Assembly (NCBI RefSeq): GCF_000430805.1
Contig: NZ_KE387259.1
Span: 444,985-490,356, forward strand
Length of the DNA stretch: 45,372 nucleotides
Direction: 5' to 3'
DNA from: Chitinilyticum aquatile DSM 21506
GTDB lineage: Bacteria > Pseudomonadota > Gammaproteobacteria > Burkholderiales > Chitinibacteraceae
Part shown: positions 9,788-17,974 of the stretch, piece by piece
How positions within the stretch are numbered: position 1 is the stretch's first letter
Layout: every line of letters starts with the position of its first letter
The notes under the pieces: generated by a model
Seen by the model: only the letters and a program-made list of their open reading frames with translations
Database searches by the model: none
Told to the model about the DNA's origin: nothing
Translations under genes and position numbers: made by a program

Positions 9788-10084
9788 ATGCCGGTGCAGT
9801 GGTATCAGCAGCAGGATGAGCGCATCACGCTGCAACTTCACGTCCAGCCAGGAGCCAAGCACACCAGCGTCGCCGGGCTTCATGGCACGGCACTGAAAAT
9901 CCGCCTGGCGGCCCCACCGGTAGATGGCAAGGCCAATCAGTGCCTGCTGGTCTGGCTGGCCGATTTCTTCGCGGTACCGCAACGGCATGTCGAGCTGGTC
10001 AGCGGCCAGACATCCCGGCAAAAACGGGTAGCCATTCACGGCAGTCGCGTCGATCCGGAGCGACTGCTGGATGGAGATCGGTAG
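9788..10084 (+). CDS. yggU: DUF167 / YggU family protein
   Basis: This 98-residue basic protein has the DUF167 core: LQLHVQPGAKHTSVAG, LKIRLAAPPVDGKANQ and a SGQTSRQKRV strand. The fold is known from structures of the E. coli YggU family, but no function has been assigned. It follows yggT by 9 bp and closes the yggS-proC-yggT-yggU cluster. The gene converges on fxsA across 70 bp without a clear terminator. Confidence 0.9.
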   Translation: MPVQWYQQQDERITLQLHVQPGAKHTSVAGLHGTALKIRLAAPPVDGKANQCLLVWLADFFAVPQRHVELVSGQTSRQKRVAIHGSRVDPERLLDGDR

Positions 10085-10154
10085 AAACCCGGCAGCACCC
10101 GGCACTGGCGGCCGGCAAGAATCCGCGCGTTAACAGCCTGCCAGGTACCGGCAT

Positions 10155-10574
10155 TCAGTCCCGGCGATCTTCAAGCGGTGGCCGCGGTTCGTCAACGCGG
10201 CGGTACTCGCCCTCGAACACATCGTCCGGAACCGGAGCACGCGTGGCAGCGGGGCCATTCCAGCGCCAGGGCAGCAGCAGTACCAGTCCGAGCACATCGC
10301 CACCAATACCGGGCAAAATCAGCAAGATGGCGGCAATATAATAGCGGGCGATGGCAAACAGGGTGCCGGGGCCAACCTGGCCGCTGCGCATATCACGCAT
10401 CAGTGTCAGCGCAAAGGCCAGTTTGTACTGCCGGATCATGAATACACCGAGCAGGAAACTCCCTACAATCCAGCCGATCACCCAGCCCCAGCCGATCCAG
10501 TCGACCACTGCAGACATCAGGGCGAATTCGGCAACGGGATAGGCAATCAGTAAAGCAAGGATCAGATAAGGCAT
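10155..10574 (-). CDS. fxsA: FxsA family membrane protein
   Basis: FxsA is a small cytoplasmic-membrane protein named for suppressing F exclusion of phage T7 when overproduced; its normal job is unknown. The 139-residue product begins MPYLILALLIAYPVAEF and shows the family pattern: two N-terminal helices, GSFLLGVFMIR, and a third helix around LLILPGIGGDVLGLVLLLP, then an Arg/Pro-rich polar tail. The ATG at 10574 was chosen over longer frames because it matches the family start and has GAGG six bases upstream. That ATG overlaps the divergent cutA ATG by two bases. Confidence 0.88.
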   Translation of the reverse strand: MPYLILALLIAYPVAEFALMSAVVDWIGWGWVIGWIVGSFLLGVFMIRQYKLAFALTLMRDMRSGQVGPGTLFAIARYYIAAILLILPGIGGDVLGLVLLLPWRWNGPAATRAPVPDDVFEGEYRRVDEPRPPLEDRRD

Positions 10575-10899
10575 GAACACCTCGGAGGAAGTCTGGCTGG
10601 TAATCTGCAATTGTCCCGACGAATCGGTGGCGAAGCAACTGGCCGAGCGGGTAATTACTGAACAACTGGCGGCCTGCGTGAACCTCTTGCCTCCGGTGCA
10701 GTCCATTTACCGCTGGCAAGGCCGCATCGAATACGCCACGGAAATTCCGCTACTGATCAAGACATGCGCCAACCGCTACGGCGCACTGGAAGCATCCTTG
10801 CGAGACGGGCACCCCTATGATGTCCCCGAGATCGTCGCCCTTCCGCTTGCCGCCGGCCTGCCCGCCTATCTTGACTGGGTTCGTACATGCACACACTGA
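10573..10899 (+). CDS. cutA: Divalent cation tolerance protein CutA
   Basis: CutA is a very stable trimeric protein of the PII-like fold, linked to copper tolerance in E. coli and often found next to dsbD. The 108-residue protein has the family run VICNCPDES, ACVNLLPPVQSIYRWQGRIE, LLIKT and the C-terminal HPYDVPEIVALPL plus YLDWV. The start lies on a CATG shared with fxsA; the only ribosome-site candidate, AAGGA, is about 12 bases upstream. The 3' end overlaps dsbD by 13 nt. Confidence 0.95.
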   Translation: MNTSEEVWLVICNCPDESVAKQLAERVITEQLAACVNLLPPVQSIYRWQGRIEYATEIPLLIKTCANRYGALEASLRDGHPYDVPEIVALPLAAGLPAYLDWVRTCTH

Positions 10900-12455
10900 A
10901 ACTCCTGCTGGGCTGGCTCTTGCTGGCACTGCTTCCTGCCGGCACCATTCTGGCAGCAGACCCGTCTTCGCTGCTCCCTCCGGAAGAAGCCTTCATCCCC
11001 AACGCGCGCCTGATTGATGGCACGCACATCAACCTGCAGTGGCAGGTCGCGGACGGATATTACCTCTACCGCGAGCGCATTCATGCCAGCCACGGCGAGG
11101 AAAAGCTCGAGCTGCGCTTCCCCGCAGGCAAGATCAAGGATGACCCCAATTTCGGCAAGACCGAGGTTTACGCTCATGATCTGGCCGTGCAGGCGCAAAG
11201 CCCGCGCGCCCTGCAACCCAGCGACGAGATCACAGTGAGTTTCCAGGGCTGCGCCGAAGCCGGTGTCTGCTACCCGCCCCAAAAGGTCACACTCAGGCTT
11301 GACGGCTCTTCGCCGGCCGGCGACCGACTCGGCACGCTGTTCGGCCCGCGCTCCGACCGCACCGGCGCGACGGATCCGGATTTCACCGGCGACACGCTCT
11401 GGCTCACGCTGGGGCTGTTCTTTCTTGGCGGGCTGGGGCTGTCACTGACGGCCTGCCTGTATCCACTCATCCCCATTGTGTCGGCAATCATCCTCGGGCA
11501 ACAGGGTATATCACGGCAGCGCTCGCTATTATTGACCTTCAGCTACATACAGGGCATGGCATTGAGTTACACCCTGGCCGGACTGCTTGCTGCGGCCAGC
11601 GGTACACTGCTGGTCGTCGCCCTGCAGCAGCCCTGGGTGATTGCCTTGTTTGCGGGCTTTTTCGTCATCATGGCATTCGCCATGTTCGGCGCATTCGAAC
11701 TGCAACTCCCCAGCGGACTGCAATCCCGGATCCAGCTGATCAGCCAGAAACTGCCCGGCGGACACATCGCCCCGGTATTCGTGATGGGCGCGCTCTCCGC
11801 GCTGCTGGTCGGTCCCTGCATGGCGCCCCCACTGGCCGCCGCACTGGCCTACATCGGACAGACTGGCGACCTGCTGTTTGGCGGCCTGAGCCTCTACGCG
11901 CTGGCACTCGGCATGGGCGCTCCGCTGCTGCTGATCGGCGCTTTCGGCGCCTCCATCCTTCCGCGCCTTTCGGGCCGGATCATGGTGTGGGTACGCCGCG
12001 GCTTCGGTATCATCCTGCTGGGAGTTGCCGTCTGGGTGGCCCAGCCACTGTGGCTGCGCTATCTGCCCGGCCATGCGGTAAATCAAAGTGCGGCCGGGCA
12101 ATTCACGCTGGTGCAATCAGAAACCGAACTGGATCAGGCCCTGCTGGCTGCGCGTGGCACTCCGGTTCTGGTCGACTTCTATGCGGACTGGTGCATCAGC
12201 TGCATCGAACTCGAGCGCAATACCTTCCCCGCACCAGAGGTAAAACAGGCCTTGCAGGGCTACACGCTGATCCGCGCCGACGTCACGGCCAATGACGCGG
12301 CATCGCACGCCCTGCTGCAGCGTTTCGGCCTGTACGGCCCGCCGGCACTGCTGTTCTACGATGCGACTGGCACGCTGCAGAAAGAACGGATCATCGGCTT
12401 CCTGAAACCCGCCGAATTCGTGGCCGCGCTCCCTGCCAGGACGACACAGCCATGA
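10887..12455 (+). CDS. dsbD: Thiol:disulfide interchange protein DsbD
   Basis: DsbD carries electrons from cytoplasmic thioredoxin across the inner membrane to periplasmic DsbC, DsbG and CcmG-type proteins. The 522-residue protein has all three domains: a signal peptide (1-23), an alpha domain with the GCAEAGVCYPP pair (C122, C128), a multi-helix beta domain with transmembrane cysteines C190 (TACLYP) and C311 (GPCMAPP), and a C-terminal thioredoxin-like gamma domain with WCISC (C436, C439). It is somewhat shorter than E. coli DsbD (about 565). It overlaps cutA upstream and the TlpA-like gene downstream (4 nt, ATGA), so the three are probably one transcript. Confidence 0.96.
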   Translation: MHTLKLLLGWLLLALLPAGTILAADPSSLLPPEEAFIPNARLIDGTHINLQWQVADGYYLYRERIHASHGEEKLELRFPAGKIKDDPNFGKTEVYAHDLAVQAQSPRALQPSDEITVSFQGCAEAGVCYPPQKVTLRLDGSSPAGDRLGTLFGPRSDRTGATDPDFTGDTLWLTLGLFFLGGLGLSLTACLYPLIPIVSAIILGQQGISRQRSLLLTFSYIQGMALSYTLAGLLAAASGTLLVVALQQPWVIALFAGFFVIMAFAMFGAFELQLPSGLQSRIQLISQKLPGGHIAPVFVMGALSALLVGPCMAPPLAAALAYIGQTGDLLFGGLSLYALALGMGAPLLLIGAFGASILPRLSGRIMVWVRRGFGIILLGVAVWVAQPLWLRYLPGHAVNQSAAGQFTLVQSETELDQALLAARGTPVLVDFYADWCISCIELERNTFPAPEVKQALQGYTLIRADVTANDAASHALLQRFGLYGPPALLFYDATGTLQKERIIGFLKPAEFVAALPARTTQP

Positions 12456-12934
12456 TGCAGCGCATGCTGCCGCTCGTTTTCCTCCTGCTTGCCGCTTGCG
12501 GCGGCAACGGAGGCATCCGGGATGAACTCGCGCAAAGCGGCCTGCATTCGCTGGATGGGCAGACGCTGACGCTCGCACCTGCGCAACCACTGCTGATCAA
12601 TTACTGGGCGAGCTGGTGCAGCCCCTGCCGGGATGAGATCCCAGAGCTCAACGCCTTGCATGCCAACCATGGCAAGCAGGTCCGCTTTCTGGGCGTGGCG
12701 ATGGACGAGCCGGAGGCCGTCCGGCAATTCATCAGGGAGACCCCGGTGCACTATGACGTCGTTCTGGGTGACAATCTGCGCATCCGCGCGCTGATGCAAT
12801 CGCAGGGCAATACCAGCAAGGGCATTCCGTTTACGGTGCTATACGACAGCAGGGGACGGCAGATCGCCAGCTATCAGGGCAAATCCGGACTGGACCAGCT
12901 CAAACGTGATCTTGAGAAGATGCAGCGACCGTAA
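12452..12934 (+). CDS. TlpA/ResA-like thioredoxin lipoprotein
   Basis: This 160-residue protein has a lipoprotein signal (FLLLAAC, lipidated Cys 16) and a thioredoxin fold with active site WCSPC (C56, C59) and the cis-proline segment GIPFTVLYD. Such TlpA/ResA/CcmG-type proteins reduce specific disulfides in the periplasm and usually take electrons from DsbD-type transporters. Its four-base overlap with dsbD supports DsbD as its reductant. The client protein cannot be told from sequence. The gene ends 3 bp from the stop of the convergent arsR-type gene, so no terminator fits between them. Confidence 0.9.
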   Translation: MMQRMLPLVFLLLAACGGNGGIRDELAQSGLHSLDGQTLTLAPAQPLLINYWASWCSPCRDEIPELNALHANHGKQVRFLGVAMDEPEAVRQFIRETPVHYDVVLGDNLRIRALMQSQGNTSKGIPFTVLYDSRGRQIASYQGKSGLDQLKRDLEKMQRP

Positions 12935-12937
12935 GCC

Positions 12938-13243
12938 CTAGAAGCCGCAGAACACGTCCCGCAGCATGGCGATCACTTCCAGTGTGCGCAGATCACCGAC
13001 ACGGTAATACACGCGGTTGGCATCCTTGCGTGTGCGCAGCACGCCCTTCTCGCGCATCAGCGCCAAGTGCTGGGAAATATTGGACTGCGTGGTGCCGACC
13101 TGCTCGACAATGTCCTGCACGCTGACCTCGCGGTCGCCCAGCACGCAGACGATCTTCAGCCGCAGGGGGTGCGACATCGCCTTCATCGCGCGGGAGGCCT
13201 GCTCGATGTGGGCGTCATCCTGGATATCAATCAGCGTGTTCAT
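12938..13243 (-). CDS. ArsR/SmtB-family regulator, possible thiol-persulfide sensor
   Basis: A 101-residue winged-helix repressor of the ArsR/SmtB family: MSHPLRLKIVCVLGDREVSV, then the recognition helix TQSNISQHLALMRE and the beta-wing RTRKDANRVYYRV. The classical metal site (ELCVCDL in helix 3) is absent; that position reads GDREVSVQDI. It has only two cysteines, C33 and C99, 66 residues apart. The persulfide sensors SqrR (C41/C107) and BigR (C42/C108) have the same spacing and the same local context for the first Cys (RLLILC compared with RLKIVC). I therefore infer a thiol or sulfide sensor, not a metal sensor. The start at 13243 gives the usual family length; longer frames add residues unlike the family, and the ribosome site is weak. 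Confidence 0.85.
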   Translation of the reverse strand: MNTLIDIQDDAHIEQASRAMKAMSHPLRLKIVCVLGDREVSVQDIVEQVGTTQSNISQHLALMREKGVLRTRKDANRVYYRVGDLRTLEVIAMLRDVFCGF

Positions 13244-13246
13244 GGT

Positions 13247-13274
13247 TTTAGTTCTTTTTTTAAGTCTTTCTAAA
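13247..13274. promoter_or_regulatory. Weak inverted repeat upstream of arsR-type gene
   Basis: TTTAG (13247-13251) and CTAAA (13270-13274) form a short inverted repeat in an A/T-rich stretch directly ahead of the regulator start. Autoregulated ArsR genes often have such AT-rich operators, but five-base arms carry little weight. It is listed only as a candidate autoregulatory site. Confidence 0.2.
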
Positions 13275-13364
13275 CGGGCGATAACACACAGCCTGGCCAT
13301 CTTCCGGCAAAGATGGGACTGGCAGAAACAAACAGGTCTGAGCCAAATCAGCAATACTGCGCAA

Positions 13365-13392
13365 ACCGCATTGTCAATTCGGACAATGCGGT
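13365..13392. promoter_or_regulatory. 28-bp perfect inverted repeat at the gpmI promoter (candidate operator)
   Basis: The arms ACCGCATTGTC (13365-13375) and GACAATGCGGT (13382-13392) are perfect reverse complements around the 6-nt centre AATTCG. The right arm runs directly into the TAGAAT -10 box of gpmI, and the arms cover the position expected for the -35 box. A protein bound here would block the promoter. The element lies in the divergent gap between the ArsR-type gene and gpmI, so that regulator is one candidate ligand; this is inference. Confidence 0.6.
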
Positions 13393-13397
13393 AGAAT
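13369..13397 (+). promoter_or_regulatory. gpmI promoter
   Basis: TAGAAT at 13392-13397 is a good -10 box. The -35 is weak at the ideal distance (CATTGT, 17-bp spacer) or closer to consensus but too near (TTGTCA at 13371-13376, 15-bp spacer). A suboptimal -35 inside a long palindrome suggests a regulated promoter. The transcript leader would be about 80 nt. Confidence 0.4.
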
Positions 13398-13485
13398 ACT
13401 ACCCGTGTTTGAAATCGGCTCGCAACCTTACGATGACCCTGTCAGCTTGGTTGTCAGCTATTTGCCCCAACTTCGGAAAAAAACA

Positions 13486-15018
13486 ATGGCCCAGCAAGTT
13501 ACTCCCGTTCTGCTCCTGATTCTTGATGGCTTCGGTTACCGCACCGGCGGCGACGACAATGCCATTCTGCTTGCGCGCAAGCATCATTTTGATCGCCTGT
13601 TCAGCCAGTACCCGCTCACCACCATCAATGCCTCCGAGCAGCATGTGGGTCTGCCGGCGGGGCAGTTCGGCAACTCCGAAGTCGGCCACCTGAATATTGG
13701 CGCCGGACGGATCGTGCAACAGGATATCAGCCGCATCGATTGTGACGTTGCCGACAAGACCCTCGGCCAGAACCCGGTACTCAAGGCCGCCATTGATTCG
13801 GCCCTGCAATCCGGCAAAGCACTCCACATCATGGGCCTGATGTCCGATGGCGGCGTGCACAGCCATGAGAACCACATCCACGGTCTGATCGAAGCGGCTG
13901 CGGCCGCCGGCGTCAAGGACATCCGCGTCCACGCCTTCCTCGACGGCCGCGATACGCCGCCGCGCAGCGCCGAACTCTATCTGAACCGCCTGCAGACCGT
14001 TTGTGATGCCAACGGTGCGAAAATCGCCGGTATCGTCGGCCGCTACTGGGTCATGGATCGCGATACCCGCTGGGAACGCGTCGAACCGGCCTATCGCCTG
14101 ATCGTCGACGGCCAGGGTCTGTACAGCGCAGCGACTGCCATCGAAGGCCTGAAAGCCGCCTACGAACGTGATGAAAATGACGAATTCGTATCCGCCACCG
14201 TCGTTGGCGAACCAACCCGCATGGAAGATGGCGATGCCGTCGTGTTCATGAATTTCCGTGCCGACCGCGCCCGCCAGATCACCACCGCACTGACCGAGCC
14301 GACCTTCAACAGCTTCGAACATGAGCAACGCCGCGTGCAATTCGGTTACTTCTGCACCGCTACCGATTACGGCTCCGCCTACAACCACCCGGTTGCGTAC
14401 ACCAAGGAGAAGGTCAAAAACGGCATCGGCGAATACCTGGCCAGCCTGGGCCTCAAGCAAATGCGCATCGCAGAAACTGAAAAATACCCGCATGTGACCT
14501 ATTTCTTCTCCGGTGGCGAAGAAAAGGAATTTGCCGGCGAAGACCGCGTACTGGTTCCCAGCCCCAAGGTTGCCACCTATGACCTGAAGCCGGAAATGTC
14601 CGCCAACGAAGTCGCCGACAAGCTGATCGAAGCCATCAAGAGCAAGCAGTACGACGCCATCTTCTGCAACTTCGCCAACGGCGACATGGTTGGCCACACC
14701 GGCATTCTCCCGGCCGCCATCAAGGCCGTCGAAACACTGGACGGCTGTGTCGGCCGCGTCGTGGACGCCATGCTGGCCGCCGGTGGAGAAGTGCTGATTA
14801 CGGCTGACCACGGCAACTGCGAAATGATGTATGACCCGAGCTCTGGCCAGGCACACACCCAGCACACCACCGATCTGGTGCCGTTCTGCTACATCGGTCG
14901 TCCTGCCCGCCTGGCGCCCGGCGGCGCACTGAAGGACATCGCCCCGTCGCTGCTGGCCATGATGGGCCTGCCGCAACCGAGCGAGATGACCGGTCATTCG
15001 CTGATCCACTTCCTGTAA
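13486..15018 (+). CDS. gpmI: 2,3-bisphosphoglycerate-independent phosphoglycerate mutase
   Basis: GpmI interconverts 3- and 2-phosphoglycerate in glycolysis and gluconeogenesis using two Mn ions and a phosphoserine intermediate. The 510-residue length is typical. It begins MAQQVTPVLLLILDGFG (metal ligand D14), has the phosphorylated serine in GNSEVGH (S64), then MGLMSDGGVHSHENH, HAFLDGRDTPP, RYWVMDRD, and the C-terminal metal motifs FANGDMVGHTG and TADHGNCE. ATG 13486 was chosen because the family starts there; an in-frame GTG at 13405 would sit at the predicted transcription start. It is followed after 2 nt by envC. Confidence 0.97.
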   Translation: MAQQVTPVLLLILDGFGYRTGGDDNAILLARKHHFDRLFSQYPLTTINASEQHVGLPAGQFGNSEVGHLNIGAGRIVQQDISRIDCDVADKTLGQNPVLKAAIDSALQSGKALHIMGLMSDGGVHSHENHIHGLIEAAAAAGVKDIRVHAFLDGRDTPPRSAELYLNRLQTVCDANGAKIAGIVGRYWVMDRDTRWERVEPAYRLIVDGQGLYSAATAIEGLKAAYERDENDEFVSATVVGEPTRMEDGDAVVFMNFRADRARQITTALTEPTFNSFEHEQRRVQFGYFCTATDYGSAYNHPVAYTKEKVKNGIGEYLASLGLKQMRIAETEKYPHVTYFFSGGEEKEFAGEDRVLVPSPKVATYDLKPEMSANEVADKLIEAIKSKQYDAIFCNFANGDMVGHTGILPAAIKAVETLDGCVGRVVDAMLAAGGEVLITADHGNCEMMYDPSSGQAHTQHTTDLVPFCYIGRPARLAPGGALKDIAPSLLAMMGLPQPSEMTGHSLIHFL

Positions 15019-15020
15019 AC

Positions 15021-16319
15021 GTGCGCTGTCGTTTTATTGCGCTCACCTGCACCGCCGCGCTGCTGGCCAGCCCGGCGGTGTTTGCCGTTTCCAGGCAAGA
15101 AACCAGCGCCAAACAGGGGGAACTGAAAGAACTGCGCGGACAGATGGACCAGATCAAAAAAGACCTGGCCAAAACCGAGGCCAGCCGCTCTGATGCTGCG
15201 GATGCCCTCAAGGATTCGGAAACGGCCATTTCCGAAGCCAACCGCGTTCTCAATGAGCTGGCCAGCGCCCGCGAGCTGACCGAGGCCGAGCTGGATCGCC
15301 TGAACCAGGACATCAGCCGCACGCGCAAAAGCATCGAGCACAGCCAGCAACGCCTAGGCGAGCTGCTGCGTACCCGCTACAAGGCCGGCAACGTGGAAGC
15401 CTGGCGCCTGCTGCTCAACCAGCAGGACCCCAATCAGGTCAACCGGGACCTGACCTACCTGCGCTATCTGGCCCGTTCACAACAGCAGCTCGCAGGCCAG
15501 CTCCAGCAACAACTCGAACAGCTGAATGCATTGGCAGAAGAAATCCGCCAGAAGAATGAAGCCTTGCGCGAGCTGGCGCAGAACAAGGCCCAGCAGAAAA
15601 ACTCGCTGGAAGAGCAGCAAGCCCGCAAACAGGCCCTGCTGCAACAGCTGTCGCAGCGTATCGACAGCCAGCGCAACCAGTTGCAAAAGCTTCAGGCCGA
15701 TGAAAAACGCCTGAGCCAGCTGGTCGATCGGCTGAATGCCATCCTGCGCCAGCAGGAAGCTGCCCGGGCTCGTGAAGAAGCCAAACGCCGGGCTCTAGCC
15801 GAAAAGCGGGCACGCGAGCAGGCACTCGCGGAGCAACGCGCCAAACAGGCAGGCAAGGCGCCACCACCGAAGCCCTCCGCCCCTCCCGAACTGGTCACCG
15901 AAGTGCCCGACAGCTCGCAGGCCGGCCAGCGCTTTGCTGCGCTGAAAGGCAAGATGCGCCTGCCGGTCAAGGGTGAAATCACCGGCCGCTTCGGCAGCAG
16001 CCGCGGTGAAGGCGGCAGCTGGAAAGGCATTTTCATCCGGACCGGCAGCGGCCAGCCTGTCCATGCCGTTGCATCTGGACAAGTCGTCTTTTCGGAATGG
16101 CTGCGCGGCTTTGGCAACCTCGTCATTGTCGACCATGGCGGCGGCTACATGAGTCTCTACGGCGCCAATGAAAGCCTGCTGAAACAGACCGGTGACGCCG
16201 TCAAGGCGGGTGACGCACTCGCCACCAGCGGCAATAGCGGTGGAATGGGGGAAACCGGTGTATATTTCGAAATCAGACAGAACGGCCGGCCATTAGACCC
16301 GATGAGCTGGGCTGGATGA
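15021..16319 (+). CDS. envC: Murein hydrolase activator EnvC (LytM-like)
   Basis: EnvC is a periplasmic coiled-coil protein that recruits and activates amidases AmiA/AmiB at the division septum. The 432-residue product starts at a GTG and has a signal peptide (about 1-22), a long coiled coil rich in Gln, Glu and Arg (about 28-280), a Pro-rich hinge (PPPKPSAPP) and a C-terminal LytM/M23 fold. The zinc site is degenerate: the usual His-x-x-x-Asp strand reads KGIFIRTG and the usual HxH strand reads VYFEIR. This matches the non-catalytic activator role known for EnvC. Gene order gpmI-envC-ctpA is conserved in proteobacteria. Confidence 0.92.
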   Translation: MRCRFIALTCTAALLASPAVFAVSRQETSAKQGELKELRGQMDQIKKDLAKTEASRSDAADALKDSETAISEANRVLNELASARELTEAELDRLNQDISRTRKSIEHSQQRLGELLRTRYKAGNVEAWRLLLNQQDPNQVNRDLTYLRYLARSQQQLAGQLQQQLEQLNALAEEIRQKNEALRELAQNKAQQKNSLEEQQARKQALLQQLSQRIDSQRNQLQKLQADEKRLSQLVDRLNAILRQQEAARAREEAKRRALAEKRAREQALAEQRAKQAGKAPPPKPSAPPELVTEVPDSSQAGQRFAALKGKMRLPVKGEITGRFGSSRGEGGSWKGIFIRTGSGQPVHAVASGQVVFSEWLRGFGNLVIVDHGGGYMSLYGANESLLKQTGDAVKAGDALATSGNSGGMGETGVYFEIRQNGRPLDPMSWAG

Positions 16320-16337
16320 ACCATTAGGAAAACACGC

Positions 16338-17813
16338 ATGTCAGCAAGCAAGTCCGCGCCTTCCCGCAGCCGTTTCGGCAAAATCGCTCTCGTACTGGCT
16401 GGCGCCGGGCTGGGTACCGTGCTCAGCCTGTCCTTCACGGCGGTTGCCGACAAGGAAAACAGCAATGCACTGCCGGTCGACGAACTGCGTGCCTTCTCGA
16501 CTGTTTTCGGACTGATCAAGCAGAGCTATGTCGAGCCGGTTGAAGACAAGAAGCTGATCAACGAAGCCATCAAGGGCATGGTTTCCGGCCTCGACCCCCA
16601 CTCAAGCTACCTCGATGCCACTGCCTTCAAGGAATTGCAGGAAAGCACGCAGGGTGAATTCGGCGGGCTCGGCCTTGAAGTGAACATGGAAGACGGGCTG
16701 GTCCGCATTGTCAGCCCGATCGAAGACACACCGGCCTTCCGAGCCGGCATCAAGGCCGGCGATTACATCGTCAAGATCGACGACACCCAGGTACAGGGGC
16801 TGGCGCTCAACGAAGCGGTCGGCAAGATGCGCGGCAAACCGGGCACCCAGGTCACGCTGACCGTCCTGCGCAAGGGAGAAAGCAAACCGCTGACCTTCAC
16901 GCTGAAGCGCGCCATCATCAAGGTGATGTCGGTTAAATCCAAGCTGGCCGAACCGGGCATCGGCTATGTGCGCGTCACCCAGTTCCAGGAGCACACGACC
17001 CAGATGCTTGCCGACGCCCTGAATGCACTTTACAAGGAAAACAAGGCGCCGCTGAAAGGTCTGGTGCTCGATCTGCGCAATGATCCGGGCGGCCTGCTCA
17101 ATGGTGCCGTAGGCGTCTCTGCCGCCTTCCTGCCGAAAGACGCGCTGGTGGTTTATACCGATGGCCGCACGCCGGACGCCAAGATGAAGCTTTATGCCAG
17201 CAAGGAGTATTACAACCGCGGCGGCAAGGACGAACTCGCCGGCCTGCCCCCTGATCTGAAATCCGTGCCGCTGGTCGTGCTGATCAACGGCGGCTCGGCG
17301 TCCGCTTCGGAAATCGTCGCCGGCGCGCTGCAGGATCACAAGCGCGCTCTGGTCGTCGGCACGCAATCCTTCGGCAAGGGCTCGGTACAGACCATCCTGC
17401 CGATCGACAGCAAATCGGCGCTGAAACTCACGACGGCAAAATACTTCACCCCGGCAGGACGTTCAATCCAGGCCAAGGGTATCGTGCCGGATATCGAGGT
17501 TCAGGAAGCCACGGTCAATGGCAAGGGTGAGGAAGCCAACCCTTGGCGCCTGCGCGAAGCCGATCTGGAACGCCATCTGGACAACCCGACCGACGGCGAA
17601 GCCGGCAAGAAGCCGGCAATCAAGCCTACACCGCTGCCGGCACCGGCAAAACCGGGCAAAACCAAGGCCAGCGAGGCCGCCGAGGACGACTTCACCAGTA
17701 GCCGTGAACTGGCGTCCAAGAGTGACTATCAGCTGCAGCAAGCCATCAGCGTACTGAAGGTGCAGCAATTGCTGATGCAAAAAGCAGCCTCAGTGCCGGC
17801 TGCTGCCAAATAA
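16338..17813 (+). CDS. ctpA: Carboxy-terminal processing protease CtpA (S41)
   Basis: CtpA is a periplasmic PDZ protease of family S41 that trims or degrades envelope proteins, including peptidoglycan hydrolases. The 491-residue protein has an N-terminal membrane or signal helix (about 15-37), a PDZ domain (about 105-190, GLGLEV...AGIKAGDYIVKID), and the catalytic fold with Ser322 in GGSASASE and Lys347 in FGKGSVQ; the 25-residue spacing agrees with the CtpB Ser/Lys dyad. A Pro/Lys-rich low-complexity tail follows at about 420-450. AGGAAA precedes the ATG by 8 bases. It ends the gpmI-envC-ctpA run and is followed by a strong terminator. Confidence 0.95.
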   Translation: MSASKSAPSRSRFGKIALVLAGAGLGTVLSLSFTAVADKENSNALPVDELRAFSTVFGLIKQSYVEPVEDKKLINEAIKGMVSGLDPHSSYLDATAFKELQESTQGEFGGLGLEVNMEDGLVRIVSPIEDTPAFRAGIKAGDYIVKIDDTQVQGLALNEAVGKMRGKPGTQVTLTVLRKGESKPLTFTLKRAIIKVMSVKSKLAEPGIGYVRVTQFQEHTTQMLADALNALYKENKAPLKGLVLDLRNDPGGLLNGAVGVSAAFLPKDALVVYTDGRTPDAKMKLYASKEYYNRGGKDELAGLPPDLKSVPLVVLINGGSASASEIVAGALQDHKRALVVGTQSFGKGSVQTILPIDSKSALKLTTAKYFTPAGRSIQAKGIVPDIEVQEATVNGKGEEANPWRLREADLERHLDNPTDGEAGKKPAIKPTPLPAPAKPGKTKASEAAEDDFTSSRELASKSDYQLQQAISVLKVQQLLMQKAASVPAAAK

Positions 17814-17835
17814 GCGGTTCGCCGCCCGCCTCATA

Positions 17836-17860
17836 TGCCCCGGCTTGCCGGGGCATTTTT
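17836..17860 (+). terminator. Rho-independent terminator after ctpA
   Basis: Stem TGCCCCGGC (17836-17844) pairs with GCCGGGGCA (17847-17855) around a TT loop and is followed by TTTTT. It lies 22 bp behind the ctpA stop and ends the gpmI-envC-ctpA transcript. Confidence 0.92.
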
Positions 17861-17974
17861 ATTGCCATTCCATCTGGAAAATCGATATCCCTTATTGCAT
17901 TGCAGCGTGCATTTTCCGCGACGACGGCCTACATTGACTCATGAATCCGCACGGGGCAGCGGAAGGAGTTCGCC

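Noticed and set aside
13399-15009. A reading frame of more than 530 codons open on the strand opposite gpmI
   Set aside because: Its product is Gly/Val/Asp-rich without any known motif and mirrors codon bias in a high-GC gene. gpmI on the other strand is certain. Similar antisense frames in dnaQ, aas and dsbD were dismissed for the same reason.
15021-16319. Loss of zinc ligands in the LytM domain of EnvC, as a sign of a decayed gene
   Set aside because: EnvC proteins normally lack them; the gene is complete and in its usual context.
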